Shown: positions 25,691 through 37,150 of the stretch, one piece after another
How positions within the stretch are numbered: position 1 is the stretch's first letter
How the letters are laid out: each line of letters begins with the position of its first letter
Notes under the pieces: generated by a model
Seen by the model: only the letters and a program-made list of their open reading frames with translations
The model's database searches: none
Told to the model about the DNA's origin: nothing
Source: Gossypium raimondii
Lineage: Eukaryota; Streptophyta; Magnoliopsida; Malvales; Malvaceae
Direction: 5' to 3'
Length of the DNA stretch: 64,000 bases
Assembly: GCF_025698545.1 (NCBI RefSeq)
Contig: NC_068569.1
Span: 12,772,001 to 12,836,000 of the forward strand
Translations under genes and position numbers: made by a program

Positions 25691-26555
25691 TCTGAGTCCG
25701 AGTCATGTTAATAGGGATAAATAAATAATAAAGTATTATAATTGATATTGAAATGGTATGGTATGGTATGAGAAATGGAAGTGAAATAGTGAATTGAAAA
25801 TAGAATGTGAAATATGTTGCAAATATATGGAATATATGAGTTATATACTCATGAAATGACTATGGAATGGATATTGCAATTGTATAATGAAATGTGAAAT
25901 AAATTGTGAAAAGCTATTTATATAGCAAGTATGAGAATTGAGATATTTGTGAAACAAATGAAATATGATATGGTTGTTGTAGTAATTAAATATAAATTTG
26001 TGTTTATATTTCAATTGTATATTTGTAATTTCTTATCTTTAAATATTCGGATTATAGAATTACCACTAAATTTTACTCAGCTTACGGTTTTGTTTCCCGT
26101 GCACAAGTTAGGTACTTAACTTTTGATCGCGGATTCAGCATCCAATAACGATCTCGAACTCAAATGTGGCGATGTTTATCCTTTGTGTCGGTATGTACCT
26201 AGGGTGTCTAAATAATAGTTATTTTGTGGTTTGATTGTAAATAAGGTTATAAGTTTAATTTTGGTTGGTTTTATACATACAAATATGTGTTTCTTTTTTA
26301 AACCATATTATGGCATGATTAATTGAACTAAATCTAGATAGGTGCATGTGAATTTAATTTTGTATTTAAGTGTTCATGAACTAGGCAAATTGATTTGGAT
26401 TTGGTATGTTTATAATTTGGATTAAAATGATACTTTGATGACTTGTTTTGATGATATGAAATGTTTAAAATTTCTGTCTGTTTGATTTGTAAACTCCGGT
26501 AATGCTCCGTAACTCGGTTACGGCGAGGGATAAGGGTTGGGGGTGTTACAAAATA

Positions 26556-27589
26556 TTCACGATATTAAAATGTAAAAAATAGGTTAAATTGTTTATAATT
26601 GTGTTGTCATCAATCTTAAGTCAATCTCGAGTTATTTTGTGACACCATCTCAATCAATAACATTATTAATACTAGAAATCCTATCAAACAAGTATGTGCG
26701 TGAAACCACAGATTTAGAACATAGAGGTTTGTTTAAAAATAACATAAAATAAATAATAAAATATATGGTTTAAAACTAATTAATCATAATAACACATAAA
26801 ATATGTACAATATTAAAATAAAAAGTAGATTATATTATGAGTAAAACGAAATTTACACATAAATTCATCGATAAACAATACTAAATACGCTACAATTATT
26901 TATCATGATTTTGTTAACAATTGTGAGTTAATATCGAGTTGACTTATAACACTAACTCAATTAGCAACATTATTAATATATATAATTAATGGAGATAATA
27001 AATTATACATATTAAAATGAAAATACAGAATATTAGAGTGATAAATTTAATATTTTAATAATTTAATTCATACGAGTTGAAATCTTTAGGGGAATTTGAT
27101 GCGGCTGAAGCCCTGAACCCCATTCATCAAATGCATTAACTTGCATTGGCCTACGAAGCTCTCCCATCTTTCTTTGGTTAATTTTAATTAACCCTTTAAT
27201 TCGTTTTAAATGTTGAAGCATGTGGCCTTATAATAACAAAATGTTGTTATAGTTGAAATCGGTTTCCTTAATTAAGGATGTCAATGCTTGGACCTCAAGA
27301 AAAATGGATTTTGCATTGATGCACATGCAACTACCACATTTGCTCTGTTCACATACCGGATTGATTTGAAATAAAATAAAAATTCAATCAATTATCTGTA
27401 GCTAATGTTTTAGATTCTTAATTTTCAATAATTAAAATTTTAAAAAAAATCTTTCATTTTATTGAACGCCGGTAATTTCCTTCACTCTAATTTCTTCGGT
27501 TAATCCCATTTCTCTTTGTTTTTTTTTTCTATTGATTCTATTTTTCTTCAATTTTTATTCTTTTCTTTCAATTTTTTGTCAAGGCGGAA
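26556..27589. other. AT-rich intergenic DNA
   Basis: I see no gene or clear element. Repeated wording (taataacacatgaaatatg near 23912 and taataacacataaaatatg near 26790) suggests an older dispersed repeat that was split by LTR B1. Confidence 0.35.
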
Positions 27590-27949
27590 ATTATTCGCAA
27601 TTTCAGATGAACAGAAATTAAAGTATTATCCACCTAGGAAAGTATTATGCTAGTGAAGCATCTAAAAGAAATAATTGATGAAGGTACCCAATATTGACAA
27701 TTTTCTCTGGTTGCTCAATTTCTGGGATACCATCGAATCGTGAAGTATTATAAAAAGATAACTCATTTATGAGGTAAAAAAGGGAACTAATCATGAAATC
27801 TATAAGTGTAACTTGTTTCTTCTTCGGTTATTTAATAGTGACACTTGAGAACGACCCTAGGCATTTTTCAAAAAACTCCAATAATTTTGAGGAGATGAAG
27901 AGTCTAGATTTCAACACATCCAAATCTCATTTGAGTAGGATCCTTTTGG

Positions 27950-28590
27950 AATTGTTTACATAGAAAGGACTCAACCACATCGTTAGTGCGATTGGGAATT
28001 CGCTCTACATGGATGTTATACTAGCTAGAAGGCAACAATTGGCATTTGCAAAGGTGTGTGTAGAGGTAACTACTAGCTCAATTAAGCCTAGATTTATTGA
28101 TGTTACACTAAGTGATGGCTCCAATTCATTCATTAAGGTGGAAGTTCCATAGTTTCCACTTTGCTGTTCTGAGTGCAAGACCTTGGGACATTATGAGAAA
28201 CTTTGTCCTAAGAAGCAGGTTAAAGCTATTCAAATTTGGAAACCCAAAGAGTCTTCAGTTGTGATGACTACAAATTCAGACTTAGGTGTAATAGTAGAGA
28301 AATTGGTTTCTGATATACTGAGTGCGCTAAATAAATAAAATAAAAAAGATGAAAGGCGAGTTGAAAAGTAAGAAAGGTAAAGAAGTGATTGAACAATGAA
28401 AGTTTCTATACCTGGATCTAGCAGCATATTTTAGATATTGTGTTCAACAAGTGATGAGGAAGTTGTTATTCAGGATAGAGTTGAACTTGTGCAAGCTTCT
28501 CCTCGCAAGGCTAGAGTTGCGTCAACGGGGGTCGCAAACTTCGCGAATGCTACGAAGACAAAAAAGAAAAATCAAATGGAGGGGTAAGAT
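27950..28590 (+). pseudogene. LINE ORF1 remnant with CCHC zinc knuckle
   Basis: Conceptual translation shows segments such as KGLNHIVSAIGNSLYMD, ARRQQLAFAKVCVEV and CSECKTLGHYEKLCPKK, the last being a CX2CX4HX4C knuckle. A Ser/Lys-rich tail follows (VQASPRKARVASTGVANFA near 28487-28545). This is the arrangement of plant LINE ORF1 proteins (DUF4283 plus zinc knuckle), which bind element RNA. In-frame stops (near 27960 and 28150) and frame changes show that it is dead. Confidence 0.8.
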
Positions 28591-28619
28591 TACAAGTTGG
28601 GCTGCAGTGCAATTTGTTA

Positions 28620-28849
28620 TTTTCAGATTTAGAACTTTTGATGCAAGCACTTCATTCTACCTAATGCAATTCTTAGAAAGATCAACCAAATGTGCTTTAG
28701 TTTTTTTTGGGAAGGTAACGAAGACCTGCCCAATGGGCAATAGTGAGTTACAAAAGATACATACCCCTAAAGTCGAATGCAGACTTGGAATGAAGGATCT
28801 TGAATGTTGGGATCGAGCTTGCATTATCCAACTCATAAAGGGAATCTTG
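28620..28849 (+). pseudogene. LINE reverse transcriptase remnant, region after the catalytic core
   Basis: Frame-shifted pieces read as typical post-RT linker of plant LINEs: phrases like FWKGNEDLPNG and GMKDLECWDRACIIQLI. The RT active-site motif is absent. The reading is cut at 28849 by the LTR insertion and continues at 30191. Confidence 0.7.
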
Positions 28850-30185
28850 TGTTAAAGTATACCCAAAGATCAAATAATGAGATAATTGTAATAAGATGCT
28901 TGATTAACTAATTTATTAGTAAAGGTATTGCCATTATTATTTCCAGTCTTTATTATTGTGTTAAATAAATTATATAATGATATAAGTCCTAATAACAGCA
29001 TGATTATTTTTAATGTCCCTAGTCAAGTATTATTGTGGGTTTGAGCAACAATAATGCATTGAAATTAATATGTACTTATGACAAGTGTTTTTATAGATAT
29101 GTGATATCAAGTTAACACATAGTATATATTAAAGAACAATATATTGGATTGACCCATCATGAGAATGCTTGTTGGATTATTATATAATAGTCATAATTGT
29201 ATGTATGATTCTTAAACTTGAGATCACTATGGTTCCAACATTGTGAGTTGTTTGTTTTGACACAATCAAACATCTATGTAAAATGATTGTAGTATAAAAG
29301 CTGGTGTTGTATATTCCACAATCTATGTAGTGGGTGTGCATGATCAATATAGTATTTGTCTCTCCTACATAATTGAAGCGATATCTTGGACCCATTGATC
29401 GGGTGAGACTAAAAATGCATGATTATACTCAAATGAGTTTATTTGAGATATCACACCTATTATATTTTCACAGTCTACTCGAGATTGAAGAATTAAAATA
29501 TTGGACTATACAATTGTGATTGTTTCATGATTTGTGTTCAATCTAAATATCACGAATAAAAAGACATACTACATGATAATATTATCATAGAAAGATTATA
29601 TTAAACCACGACTTCCTACAACTTGGATAATAGTGATGCATTGTTAGATGCTATTAACTGTTTGTAACGTTAGAATTGTTTTAATATTACTTCTAACCTT
29701 ACAAAATCCTAAAAGGTCTCCCTTATAGTTGAAATAATCAGAATAAAAGAAAGTAGGATTATATTTAATTGTCTTTAACAAATTTCGATTAAAAGAGTAT
29801 TTTTAAAGTTTGAAGAAAATTAATATCTTTTATGGAAGGGATATACTTTATTCTAGATTTTGCAATTCAGTAAGGTAATTTGAATATAGACGAGTCTTGA
29901 TACCTTCTCCCAGACTTACCCAAAATTCACTTGTCAAGCAACATTAAGTACTTCGAAATACTCTGAACAAAATTTCGAAGAGGTTTTTTTTACTTTTCTT
30001 CTTCTTGGTGGATACTGTAGAGGTCAGAGCGGAACTTGTTGCGACTACATTTGAGTGAAGATCAGAAGCTTTCTGCCATAATCAATACTTTACTCAGATG
30101 GAGAATGAATGTTATCTAACTTTCTATCAACTCGAATTCGTTCTTCGCAAATGGATTCATGCGTCAGAATTTTTTCCTTCCAACC
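28850..30185 (+). mobile_element. Copia-like solo LTR inside the LINE
   Basis: It starts tgttaaagtatacccaaaga and ends tttttccttccaacc. The five bases tcttg flank it (28845-28849 and 30186-30190). The LINE reading frame is interrupted exactly here: the protein runs up to IIQLIKG and resumes as LLARHGSLRIAWLEEY. Terminal bases TGTT...AACC fit a TGTT...AACA LTR with one changed terminal base. Length is 1336 bases. No coding domains are present, so it is a solo LTR. Assignment to Copia rests on the termini and a U5-like region near 29930-30080, and is tentative. Confidence 0.72.
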
Positions 30186-30190
30186 TCTTG

Positions 30191-30905
30191 GCTAGACATG
30201 GTTCACTTAGGATTGCTTGGCTCGAAGAGTATATGCTTAGAAACTATTCTTTGAGGCAGGCTCCAATGAAAAGCAACATCAACTGGAGTTGGAGGGAAAT
30301 ACTAAATTTAAAGAGGAAGCGGTGGTAGTGCTGGAGAGCCCTAAGTTAAATGGAAAGAAAATCACCATATCAAGAATCTGGATAGTGTTCAGGCCAAAGT
30401 AAGAAAGGGTTGTAAGGCACAGAATAGTATGGTATCCTTTACACATTTCCAAACACTCATTCATCGCTTGGATGGCAATTGTGAATAGACTTCCATCCAA
30501 GGAGAGGTTGATACGACAGGGAATGAGTATTGAAGGTCACTGTTTGCTTTGCCATAATGAAAATGAAACCGGAGATCACCTTTCTGCAGAATGTGTTTCT
30601 GCAATCAAGAGTGTGGAACAAGTATTGCTTCTGTGTAATATCAACAGGACAATGGCTAACTGGCAACTTGAATTCGATTGGATTTGTAGCAAACTCAAAG
30701 AAAGAGATTTGATTATAGTCATTTCAAAGCTGGCTTGGAATGCTTTCATTTATGTTATCTGAAAAGAAAGAAATAGAAGACAATTAACAAATTTAGAAGC
30801 TAATGATGAAGAGATCTTCAGGAGTATTAAAGAAGTAGTTGGCTTGAGGCTTAGAAGTAAAAAGATTAATAGAATAGATAATGCAAACATTCTCTTGTGT
30901 ATAGC
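30191..30905 (+). pseudogene. LINE C-terminal zf-RVT domain remnant
   Basis: Translation gives LARHGSLRIAWLEEYML, NINWSWREILNLK, then FIAWMAIVNRLPSKERL, GHCLLCHNENETGDHL and a C-terminal KLAWNAFIYVI segment. This is the zinc-binding domain found at the end of plant LINE reverse transcriptases (CLLC...DH...C). There are at least two frame changes and stops. An apparent ORF at 30098-30328 is a chimera of LTR sequence and LINE sequence, not a gene. Confidence 0.82.
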
Positions 30906-30988
30906 TTAGAACATTTTGGAATAACTAGGCATTTGTTTTGTAAATGACTTTGTAACAATTTTGTTATTTCTTTGGATAATAATAATAA

Positions 30989-31650
30989 TTAAGATTCAAT
31001 TTCTGACATCAAATTTATTGGATGGTCATAGAATAATTCAATATCCAGATATAATTAGCAACATATAGGATGTAAGGAATATCTGGAAAAGGCAATGCCT
31101 TCAAACATTTAACCAGTAATTTATCTCAATGGGAACAGACATTTGAAAAAGCTGTGAGTACAATATGTATATCCGAAGAAACCCACTAGCTTTTTATTTT
31201 AAAACGTACATAATCATTATATCATTTATCCTTGATGTTTAAGAAGCTTGGATTGGACTACATGTTAAGGGGGTGAGCCTTTAGCTGGAAAATTGGTGCT
31301 TTTTTTAAGTATAAAACCGAGGCATTTTATGTCATTGAAGAAATATGTAAAAGAAATTACGAGAATAATATAAAATGCCAAAAGTCAATTGATTCTTCAG
31401 CCATTCCCCTGTTTCCGCTAGCTCTTGGTCATGGATTATAGGACGGACAATATGCAGGTATCTCCACAAATTCAGCCGCCAAATTATTAGACCAACCGTA
31501 TGAGCCTTAAAACGCACAAATCCACTTAATTCTTTATTGTTTGAATTCGAAATCCTTCCCATGAATTGAGCGGCTCAGTTGATTAAAGAACAAGTTTCTA
31601 ACTGGAGTTTGTGAATTGAGTAGGATAAAGGTTGAAATTAACGCGTATTT
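30989..31650. other. Intergenic DNA and upstream region of ERF gene 1
   Basis: No gene is seen. The last 100 bases should include the promoter of the ERF gene. Confidence 0.4.
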
Positions 31651-31656
31651 ATAGCT

Positions 31657-31664
31657 TTATATAC
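31657..31664 (+). promoter_or_regulatory. Candidate TATA box of ERF gene 1
   Basis: TTTATATA lies about 75-80 bases before the ATG at 31738. A second TA-rich block (gtatatatatt) follows at once. Confidence 0.4.
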
Positions 31665-31737
31665 GTATATATATTCCTAATTCTCAATACCATATATATT
31701 TGGTCAAACTCTGAGATTAAAATCTGTAGCTAGCAAT

Positions 31738-32532
31738 ATGGCCGTAGAAAGCAGTCACCATGCAGCAGCTGATGAGTCAATACTAGAGAATGTATGGGCC
31801 AACTTCATTGGTGGGGAAGAAGGTGATAAAGCAAGGAAACCATCTGTCGGCTCCTGGGAAGAACTGCCTAGCCTGGATGGTAGAGACGGGTCTATGGAGA
31901 TTTTACAAAGGCTACCAAGTCTTGGGAGATGGATATCAATGGGAGCTGACGCCTGGGAGGATCTTCTCCATGGAATTATTCCTCCAGGGAATATACCTCA
32001 ATCCTGTAATGATGTTACAGCCAATGATATTATAAGCACGCGAGGGCATAAGGCGAATTCCATGAGAGTAGAGAAACTGGCAACAAGACACTACCGGGGA
32101 GTCAGGAGGAGGCCTTGGGGCAAGTATGCAGCAGAGATAAGGGACTCGTCAAGGAAAGGAGCTAGAGTATGGCTTGGAACGTACGACACAGCCGAGGAAG
32201 CAGCTATGGCTTACGACAAGGCTGCCTCGAGAATTCGAGGCCCCAAAGCAAATCTTAACTTCCCGCTTCACACAGTTGCTAAGGCTATGGGGATCGACGA
32301 TACGAAAACTAACTTCAACCGTTGTTTGTCTGCAACTAATGGTCAAGGCACTGAGGATTTCACAGATCACCGGAAAAGAGAGTGTAGAGCTTGGGAGCAA
32401 AACAGTGAGGTTGTGATGGTTGAACAGCCTCAACTAAAGAGAATGGCTAGTATTGAAGAGTGTGGATATGATGTATTTTGGTTTCAGGATTTGGGGAGTG
32501 ATTATTTGGAGAGTTTGTTGTCCTCGTTTTGA
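31738..32532 (+). CDS. ERF/AP2-domain transcription factor, intronless
   Basis: Single-exon gene of 264 codons. One AP2/ERF domain spans residues 117-176 and contains [17 protein letters not shown]. Ala131 and Asp136 occupy the positions (14 and 19) that mark the ERF rather than the DREB subfamily, so a GCC-box target is expected. The N-terminus has a short amphipathic acidic motif ([13 protein letters not shown]), and the C-terminus ends in an acidic-hydrophobic stretch ([16 protein letters not shown]) that could be an activation motif. Single domain, lack of introns and the basic run within the domain fit a nuclear transcription factor of group IX type. Members of that group act in ethylene, jasmonate and pathogen responses. 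The exact orthologue is not recognised. A second ERF gene lies convergently 1.5 kb away. Confidence 0.95.
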   Translation: MAVESSHHAAADESILENVWANFIGGEEGDKARKPSVGSWEELPSLDGRDGSMEILQRLPSLGRWISMGADAWEDLLHGIIPPGNIPQSCNDVTANDIISTRGHKANSMRVEKLATRHYRGVRRRPWGKYAAEIRDSSRKGARVWLGTYDTAEEAAMAYDKAASRIRGPKANLNFPLHTVAKAMGIDDTKTNFNRCLSATNGQGTEDFTDHRKRECRAWEQNSEVVMVEQPQLKRMASIEECGYDVFWFQDLGSDYLESLLSSF

Positions 32533-33993
32533 CAGAGAGAATCTAAAGGGATACAAGATCTGAAAGATTATTGCTGTACATTGAGATTGGTTGATTCATA
32601 GGCATAGTACTAGTTTAATTGTATACAGTTGTTTGTTTGTTGGCAGGATTACATGTATAAGTCTAAGTTTTTATCAATAGAAATATGTATTAAACTTGAT
32701 AATATATTTGTTTAAAACAATAGTCAAACCCAAACCCGTAACAATCATATGATCTTCAAAATAAAATTAACTTGGAAGCCAAATCCAGGTCATATTATCG
32801 GTGCAATGGACATCTATCTAATTACGAGCAAGTCTTGTCAAAGTTTACGGGCCATATTCTTAAGTGGATTATAAATTTGGAGAAAAGGAGATGCATGTAA
32901 TAACATTCTTCTTGGTGTGCCATCAAAAAAGCTTTTGAATGAGTGGCTAAAGTTTGGTTTGGACCGCCTATTGTGGTTTACAAATCATCATAGGCTTCAG
33001 GGCCCATGGACGGCCATATGAAGCTTCTCTGCAGATTCTTGGGCATTGCTATGGGAGTAAGACATGTTTTAAGCAAAACCCCGAAAATATATAACTTTGT
33101 ATGTACATCGAGTAAACATTTACTTTCCCATCAAACTAAACGTTTTTAAAAGCACAAGGACCACGCCAAGGGTGGAGTTCAGAACAAAACATTGAATTTA
33201 CTTTCTATTTTAAAAGCAAATCCCACTTTAAAAATTCAAGAGCGAATTCTAGATATATAAATTCTTCTAGATCACTTGACCCTTTATTAGGGTAAATTAT
33301 CACATGGGTTGAACTTTAATAAAATCAAGTCTTTTGTTGCAATTTGTTCTTTACATTCAGTGGTTATTGTTATCAAAATTAGTACACTTGTAAGAGGAAA
33401 CAAACCTCCAATTTACTACCATACCACTTATTCAGATGCAATGGATGTAATAAAAAGTAGAGGTTAGTCAATTTCGTCGTCCACGATGAAGTCATGTTAT
33501 TAAGAAGAATAAAACATCACCTTGAAAATGATAACACACTCATTTTTATTAAACTCGAATAAATATAATCATACAATAGTACTAGTATTCTAGTTTTGTC
33601 ACCAAATTTAAACAATTTCTGTTCAGTACCATTCATTTGTCCTGGAATAGGTAAACCCATGTCTTCAACCTGTTAAATCTATTTGTAGTAATGATTTCTC
33701 CACCATGCTAATCAAATCTCTTGTGCCACCCCTGTTATGAAACATTAAGAAATGAAATATGGTTCTTAAAGGTGTAGTTTTGCACTTGTAGCAATGAGCA
33801 TTGATTATCATCCTTGATCTTAAACCTATTATTAACTCCTATACACAAAAAATGCCAAGGACACCATGAAGAAAACAAAATATCGAACGGCAAAATGTAA
33901 ACCCGAAAAGGGGAGATGAAGACTTTCTCACATCTGAACCCTGGTACTGGTTTTTAGGTCTTCGAGGTAGATATTGATTCCTGAAGAACTGTT
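32533..33993. other. Intergenic region between the two convergent ERF genes
   Basis: It contains both 3' untranslated regions (polyadenylation-like AATAGAAATATG near 32678). I see no gene or complete mobile element. A phrase at about 33293 (gggtaaattatcacatgggttg) resembles ends of fold-back elements, but no partner arm is seen. Confidence 0.45.
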
Positions 33994-34581
33994 TCAGAGA
34001 ACTTTCAAGATACTGTTCAAGTGATCAGATTCTGAGCCTTTACTATGGGACTTCCCAGTTGTGCTGCTCTCTGATTCTGATTCTGATTTCGATGTCCCGG
34101 TCGAAACGGTGCGGGAACTACTTCCTGAATCCAGATCAGTTTTTGCCAAGCTTTTTGAGCTTGAATTTGGCCTTAATATTCTTTGGACCGACGATGCACC
34201 CAATTCGGCTGGGAAATTGAGTAAAGCCTTGGAGCCACGCATCTTGAAAGCTGCCTTGTCATAAGCCAAAGCAGCCTGTTCGGCTGTTTCGAACGTGCCA
34301 AGCCACACCCTTGCACCATGCCGAGTGGAGTCACGGATTTCCGCGGCGTATTTGCCCCAAGGGCGACGCCGGACACCCCTGTAGTGCTTCTTGGCGATGG
34401 TCCTGGCTGGCTCAAGCATGCTGCTTGCAACGGCAGTTTGGTTTCTTTGGGAAGCATGAAAATGATGAAGGTTATTGATTCCCAGGCCGTGAGCGTTTGC
34501 TTCGTTCAACACTTGATAGATGAACATGTCTTGGGAGTCATTCTCATTAAATGGCAGCACATTATCACTGTGGGATTGCAT
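33994..34581 (-). CDS. ERF/AP2-domain transcription factor, group IXc-like, intronless
   Basis: Single exon, 195 codons. The N-terminal motif [17 protein letters not shown] (residues 9-25) is the acidic motif typical of ERF1/ERF15-type group IXc proteins. The AP2 domain covers residues 66-124 with [17 protein letters not shown] and [18 protein letters not shown]. Ala79 and Asp84 mark the ERF class, expected to bind the GCC box. A Ser/Thr/Glu-rich tail (about 140-185, with repeated SES) ends in LNSILKVL. Known relatives are rapid activators of ethylene/jasmonate defence genes; the role here is inferred. The domain is close to, but clearly distinct from, that of the ERF at 31738-32532, so this is not a recent tandem copy. 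Confidence 0.95.
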   Translation of the reverse strand: MQSHSDNVLPFNENDSQDMFIYQVLNEANAHGLGINNLHHFHASQRNQTAVASSMLEPARTIAKKHYRGVRRRPWGKYAAEIRDSTRHGARVWLGTFETAEQAALAYDKAAFKMRGSKALLNFPAELGASSVQRILRPNSSSKSLAKTDLDSGSSSRTVSTGTSKSESESESSTTGKSHSKGSESDHLNSILKVL

Positions 34582-35487
34582 GTTTGTTTCCAGGGATACT
34601 TCTATCTGGATGAGGCCTGAAGTTTGTAGAAAGTAGCTCTAGACTTGTATTTAAGGAAGAAGAATGGTGGGTTCAAGTGGGGCCTTTCCTTGGAAATTTA
34701 TTATTAGGCAAAGCGAAGGTGAGAGGAACCAAAAACTTTTGTCTATTCTACACCATAAACTTTGCCCCGTAGTTTGCTAGTTATTACAAGAACACACTTC
34801 TTTTCCCCAAAAAAATTATTGTAGGTGATTTGGAACAGCTTTTCTAGTTGATACTTGGCTTATAAATTATTATAGATAATAGATAAGATGTTTGCTGAAA
34901 GCATTTTGTGGGGGGGACGGGGTTATCTGAGCCTCACAAAGGGATAGATGGTTTTATTTGGGGAAATCGGGATTGTCTTATGCGAATAATTTACATCAAT
35001 TATAGCGAAAATTGGGAACAGAAAAAGCAACGTTTGGTTTGATGTCAATTCTGAAGACGTGAGAGACGTGGTAAATCAAAATGGGACGATGAAAAGTGGG
35101 ATAATTTTGCAATTGATGGTCAAAATAATGGCAAATGGGCTGACTTTTTAGTCTTCCTGGTGTTATAGAAAGCGAAGAACAAGGTTGACCTGCTCCTATC
35201 TGGACGTAATGAATGACGCAAAGAGTTTTGGCATTCACTGGGATCTCTGACCTCATCACCATCGTCATATTTCTTCCTACAACACCCTTGGCAACAAGAT
35301 TACAAAATTGCAATTCAATATCTTCGACTTCCCACAACAAAAGTTGAGCATAACTTCAACTCATTATACACCAAAACTTCTGTTATGTAATTGTAACTCA
35401 GATAGGAAACTAAAGATAATATTATAATCACGAATTTTAAATATAAATCATAAATTAAACATAAAATATCTTCCCATGAAAAGATTT
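34582..35487. other. Upstream region of ERF gene 2
   Basis: Promoter and intergenic DNA. An ORF on the minus strand at 34996-35340 has no recognisable domain and is probably chance. No repeat is seen. Confidence 0.4.
34648..34654 (-). promoter_or_regulatory. Candidate TATA-like box of ERF gene 2
   Basis: The minus strand reads TTAAATA within ccttaaatac, about 70 bases before the ATG. Support is moderate. Confidence 0.35.
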
Positions 35488-35497
35488 TTTTTTCTTT

Positions 35498-36732
35498 GGT
35501 TTAATTCATCATTGGGCTCTTAAAGTATACATGTTTTCTTCATTTTGATACCTACATTTTTTTATCCCAATTTAATACTTTAGTATTGATCCATATGGTT
35601 TTGTTCGAATTTCTAACTAATGTTTTAAAAAATTGATGGCTAATCAAATGAAATCTATATTTTCATAAATTACTTTTTTTTGTTAAAAGAAAAAAATATT
35701 ATTAATATAATGTATTTCTTAAATAATTTTTTATTAATTTGCTTTTTTACCCTCCCTTTTCACCCCTTCTCGAGCCTTCAACGAAAATCCATTTTTAAGA
35801 AAACTCGTATTTGCTTCTTTTTTTGCATTTCTTATATTCTCTACTTGTAATTTTACTAGATATCATATTCAAATATCATTGGTGAGGGTGTGAAAACAAA
35901 TGGAGAGGGTCTCCATCCTTTTTAAAATATTTGTGAAAGGTGGTTTAATACTTGGCCGTTGGTTCTTGATTTGAAGCTGTGGAAAGTATAATGAATTTTG
36001 TGTGTGTGTGTGTTTGAATTCGCATTGCAGACCACAGGTTTTATCTATGAGTTAGCCTGAAATTTTCCATGTGCTGATGATGAGATATATCATTTTCAGA
36101 CAATAGGTTACATGTTAAATTTATATGGTGAAGCAAATGAGACACTTCTGGCTTTAGTGGGTATATGATGGAGCATTAGATTATTATAACTGTGAGGACT
36201 CTTAGGAATTAGTAAACCATAACAGAATTTTACTTTTGTGATTTGAGATGCTTGTCGCGCTTATAATTTTCAGATCAATGGATTTTATGAGTTTTGATGA
36301 TCTGAGGTTACATTTGGTTTTGCGTATTTGAAGTGAGTTGTATTCAAGTATTCCAAACATATTCATTAATGTGCTTCTTCTATTTCCATCGTTTTCAATC
36401 TCTAATTTTATTTCTTCTCTTTTGTTTTTGTTGTTGAATTAAGTTTCAGGTTACACAACTTATTTAGACCTGAAACAAATAGTAGCAACAAAGATGGAGT
36501 AAGAAGAAAAGGGTGCAAAAGAAATTTAATCAAAAAGTCAATTAAGAAATTTAAAATAGATTTTAGTTTTGAAAATATATAAAAAAAACCATAGATATTA
36601 TTCGATTGGCTTCCGATTTTCTTAACATCTGCTAAAATCTGGACCAAAAATTATAACAAATAAATATTTTAGGTACCAAATTGAAATAAAAATAAATAAG
36701 TATACTTCAAAAGCTAAATAATAAATTAAACC
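35498..36732. mobile_element. Fold-back (MULE-like) element
   Basis: The left end ggtttaattcatcattgggc matches the complement of the right end (ggtttaatttattatttagc read from 36732). Similarity continues for about 70 bases, including aagtata and tacctaaa-type segments. The 10 bases ttttttcttt adjoin both ends (35488-35497 and 36733-36742), a TSD of MULE-like length, although its low complexity weakens it. The interior (about 1.1 kb) has no transposase. It lies between an ERF gene and the LBD gene. Confidence 0.6.
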
Positions 36733-36974
36733 TTTTTTCTTTTACAAATTTGATCCATAGACTAGACAAATGTAAAGCATGAGCACACGTGGTTTTGAAT
36801 GAAAACTGAAAGGTACGAAGACAATCGGAGGAAAATTAATGAAACGGAATTTCTTGTGTTATCACAAACTACAGTTTACTTGTTTGAAATGAAAATTAAA
36901 AATAAATTATTCATTAATAAAATTTCACAAATACAATTTATCATTCAACACATTTAAATAAATAAGAAGCCAAT

Positions 36975-37050
36975 GCGACTTTAGCTCAGTTGGTAAAAGC
37001 GGAGGCCTTTAGCCTTAAGCACTCAAGTTTCAAGATTTATCATGCGTAAT
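36975..37050 (+). repeat. tRNA-like sequence, probable SINE head or tRNA pseudogene
   Basis: TAGCTCAGTTGG at 36982-36993 is a perfect polymerase III A-box. About 32 bases later, aagtttcaaga (37025-37035) is a degraded B-box. The sequence between does not fold into a normal tRNA with a proper acceptor stem, so I do not call a functional tRNA. It could be the head of a tRNA-derived SINE running on to about 37150, or a decayed tRNA gene. Confidence 0.45.
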
Positions 37051-37150
37051 TTTATGTGTAGGTCTTCAAGTACCTTCATGTGCGGGTATTATAGGTGGGT
37101 TTTAGTTTGTCAGTCTAGATTGTACTAGTTTTTAATTTATCTGTGTGCAA

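Larger units (their letters stand above)
23931..26550 (+). mobile_element. Solo LTR B1, family B
   Basis: It starts tgtaatagtccttttt and ends ggttgggggtgttaca. The TSD aaata is exact (23926-23930 and 26551-26555). Length is 2620 bases. Interior segments match the complement of 50515-52384 (for example aaagataaagtcgacg and aatagctcggaattt near 25150-25180) and also parts of the gypsy LTR at 47766-50509 (for example tggcatgccatagga). So it belongs with the gypsy-type family whose pol is seen at 44476-47755. Confidence 0.92.
27590..30988 (+). mobile_element. Degraded LINE (non-LTR retrotransposon), internally deleted
   Basis: Three blocks of a plant LINE lie in order. The first is an ORF1-type region with a CCHC zinc knuckle (about 27950-28590). 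The second is the segment after the reverse-transcriptase core (about 28620-28849). The third is the terminal zf-RVT domain and C-terminus (30191-30905), followed by a 3' end with gtaacaattttgttatttc and a short (taa)n tail near 30978. Endonuclease and the RT catalytic core are missing between about 28590 and 28620, and all blocks contain stops or frameshifts. The 5' limit is approximate. A Copia-like solo LTR interrupts it at 28850-30185. Confidence 0.8.

Noticed and set aside
30098-30328. Novel 76-residue protein
   Set aside because: The first part is LTR sequence and the second part is LINE sequence joined by the insertion boundary at 30185/30190.
34061-34620. Plus-strand ORFs opposite ERF gene 2
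   Set aside because: They are shadows of the minus-strand ERF reading frame.
36975-37050. Functional tRNA gene
   Set aside because: A-box is good, but the B-box is eroded and no proper acceptor stem or anticodon arm can be formed.
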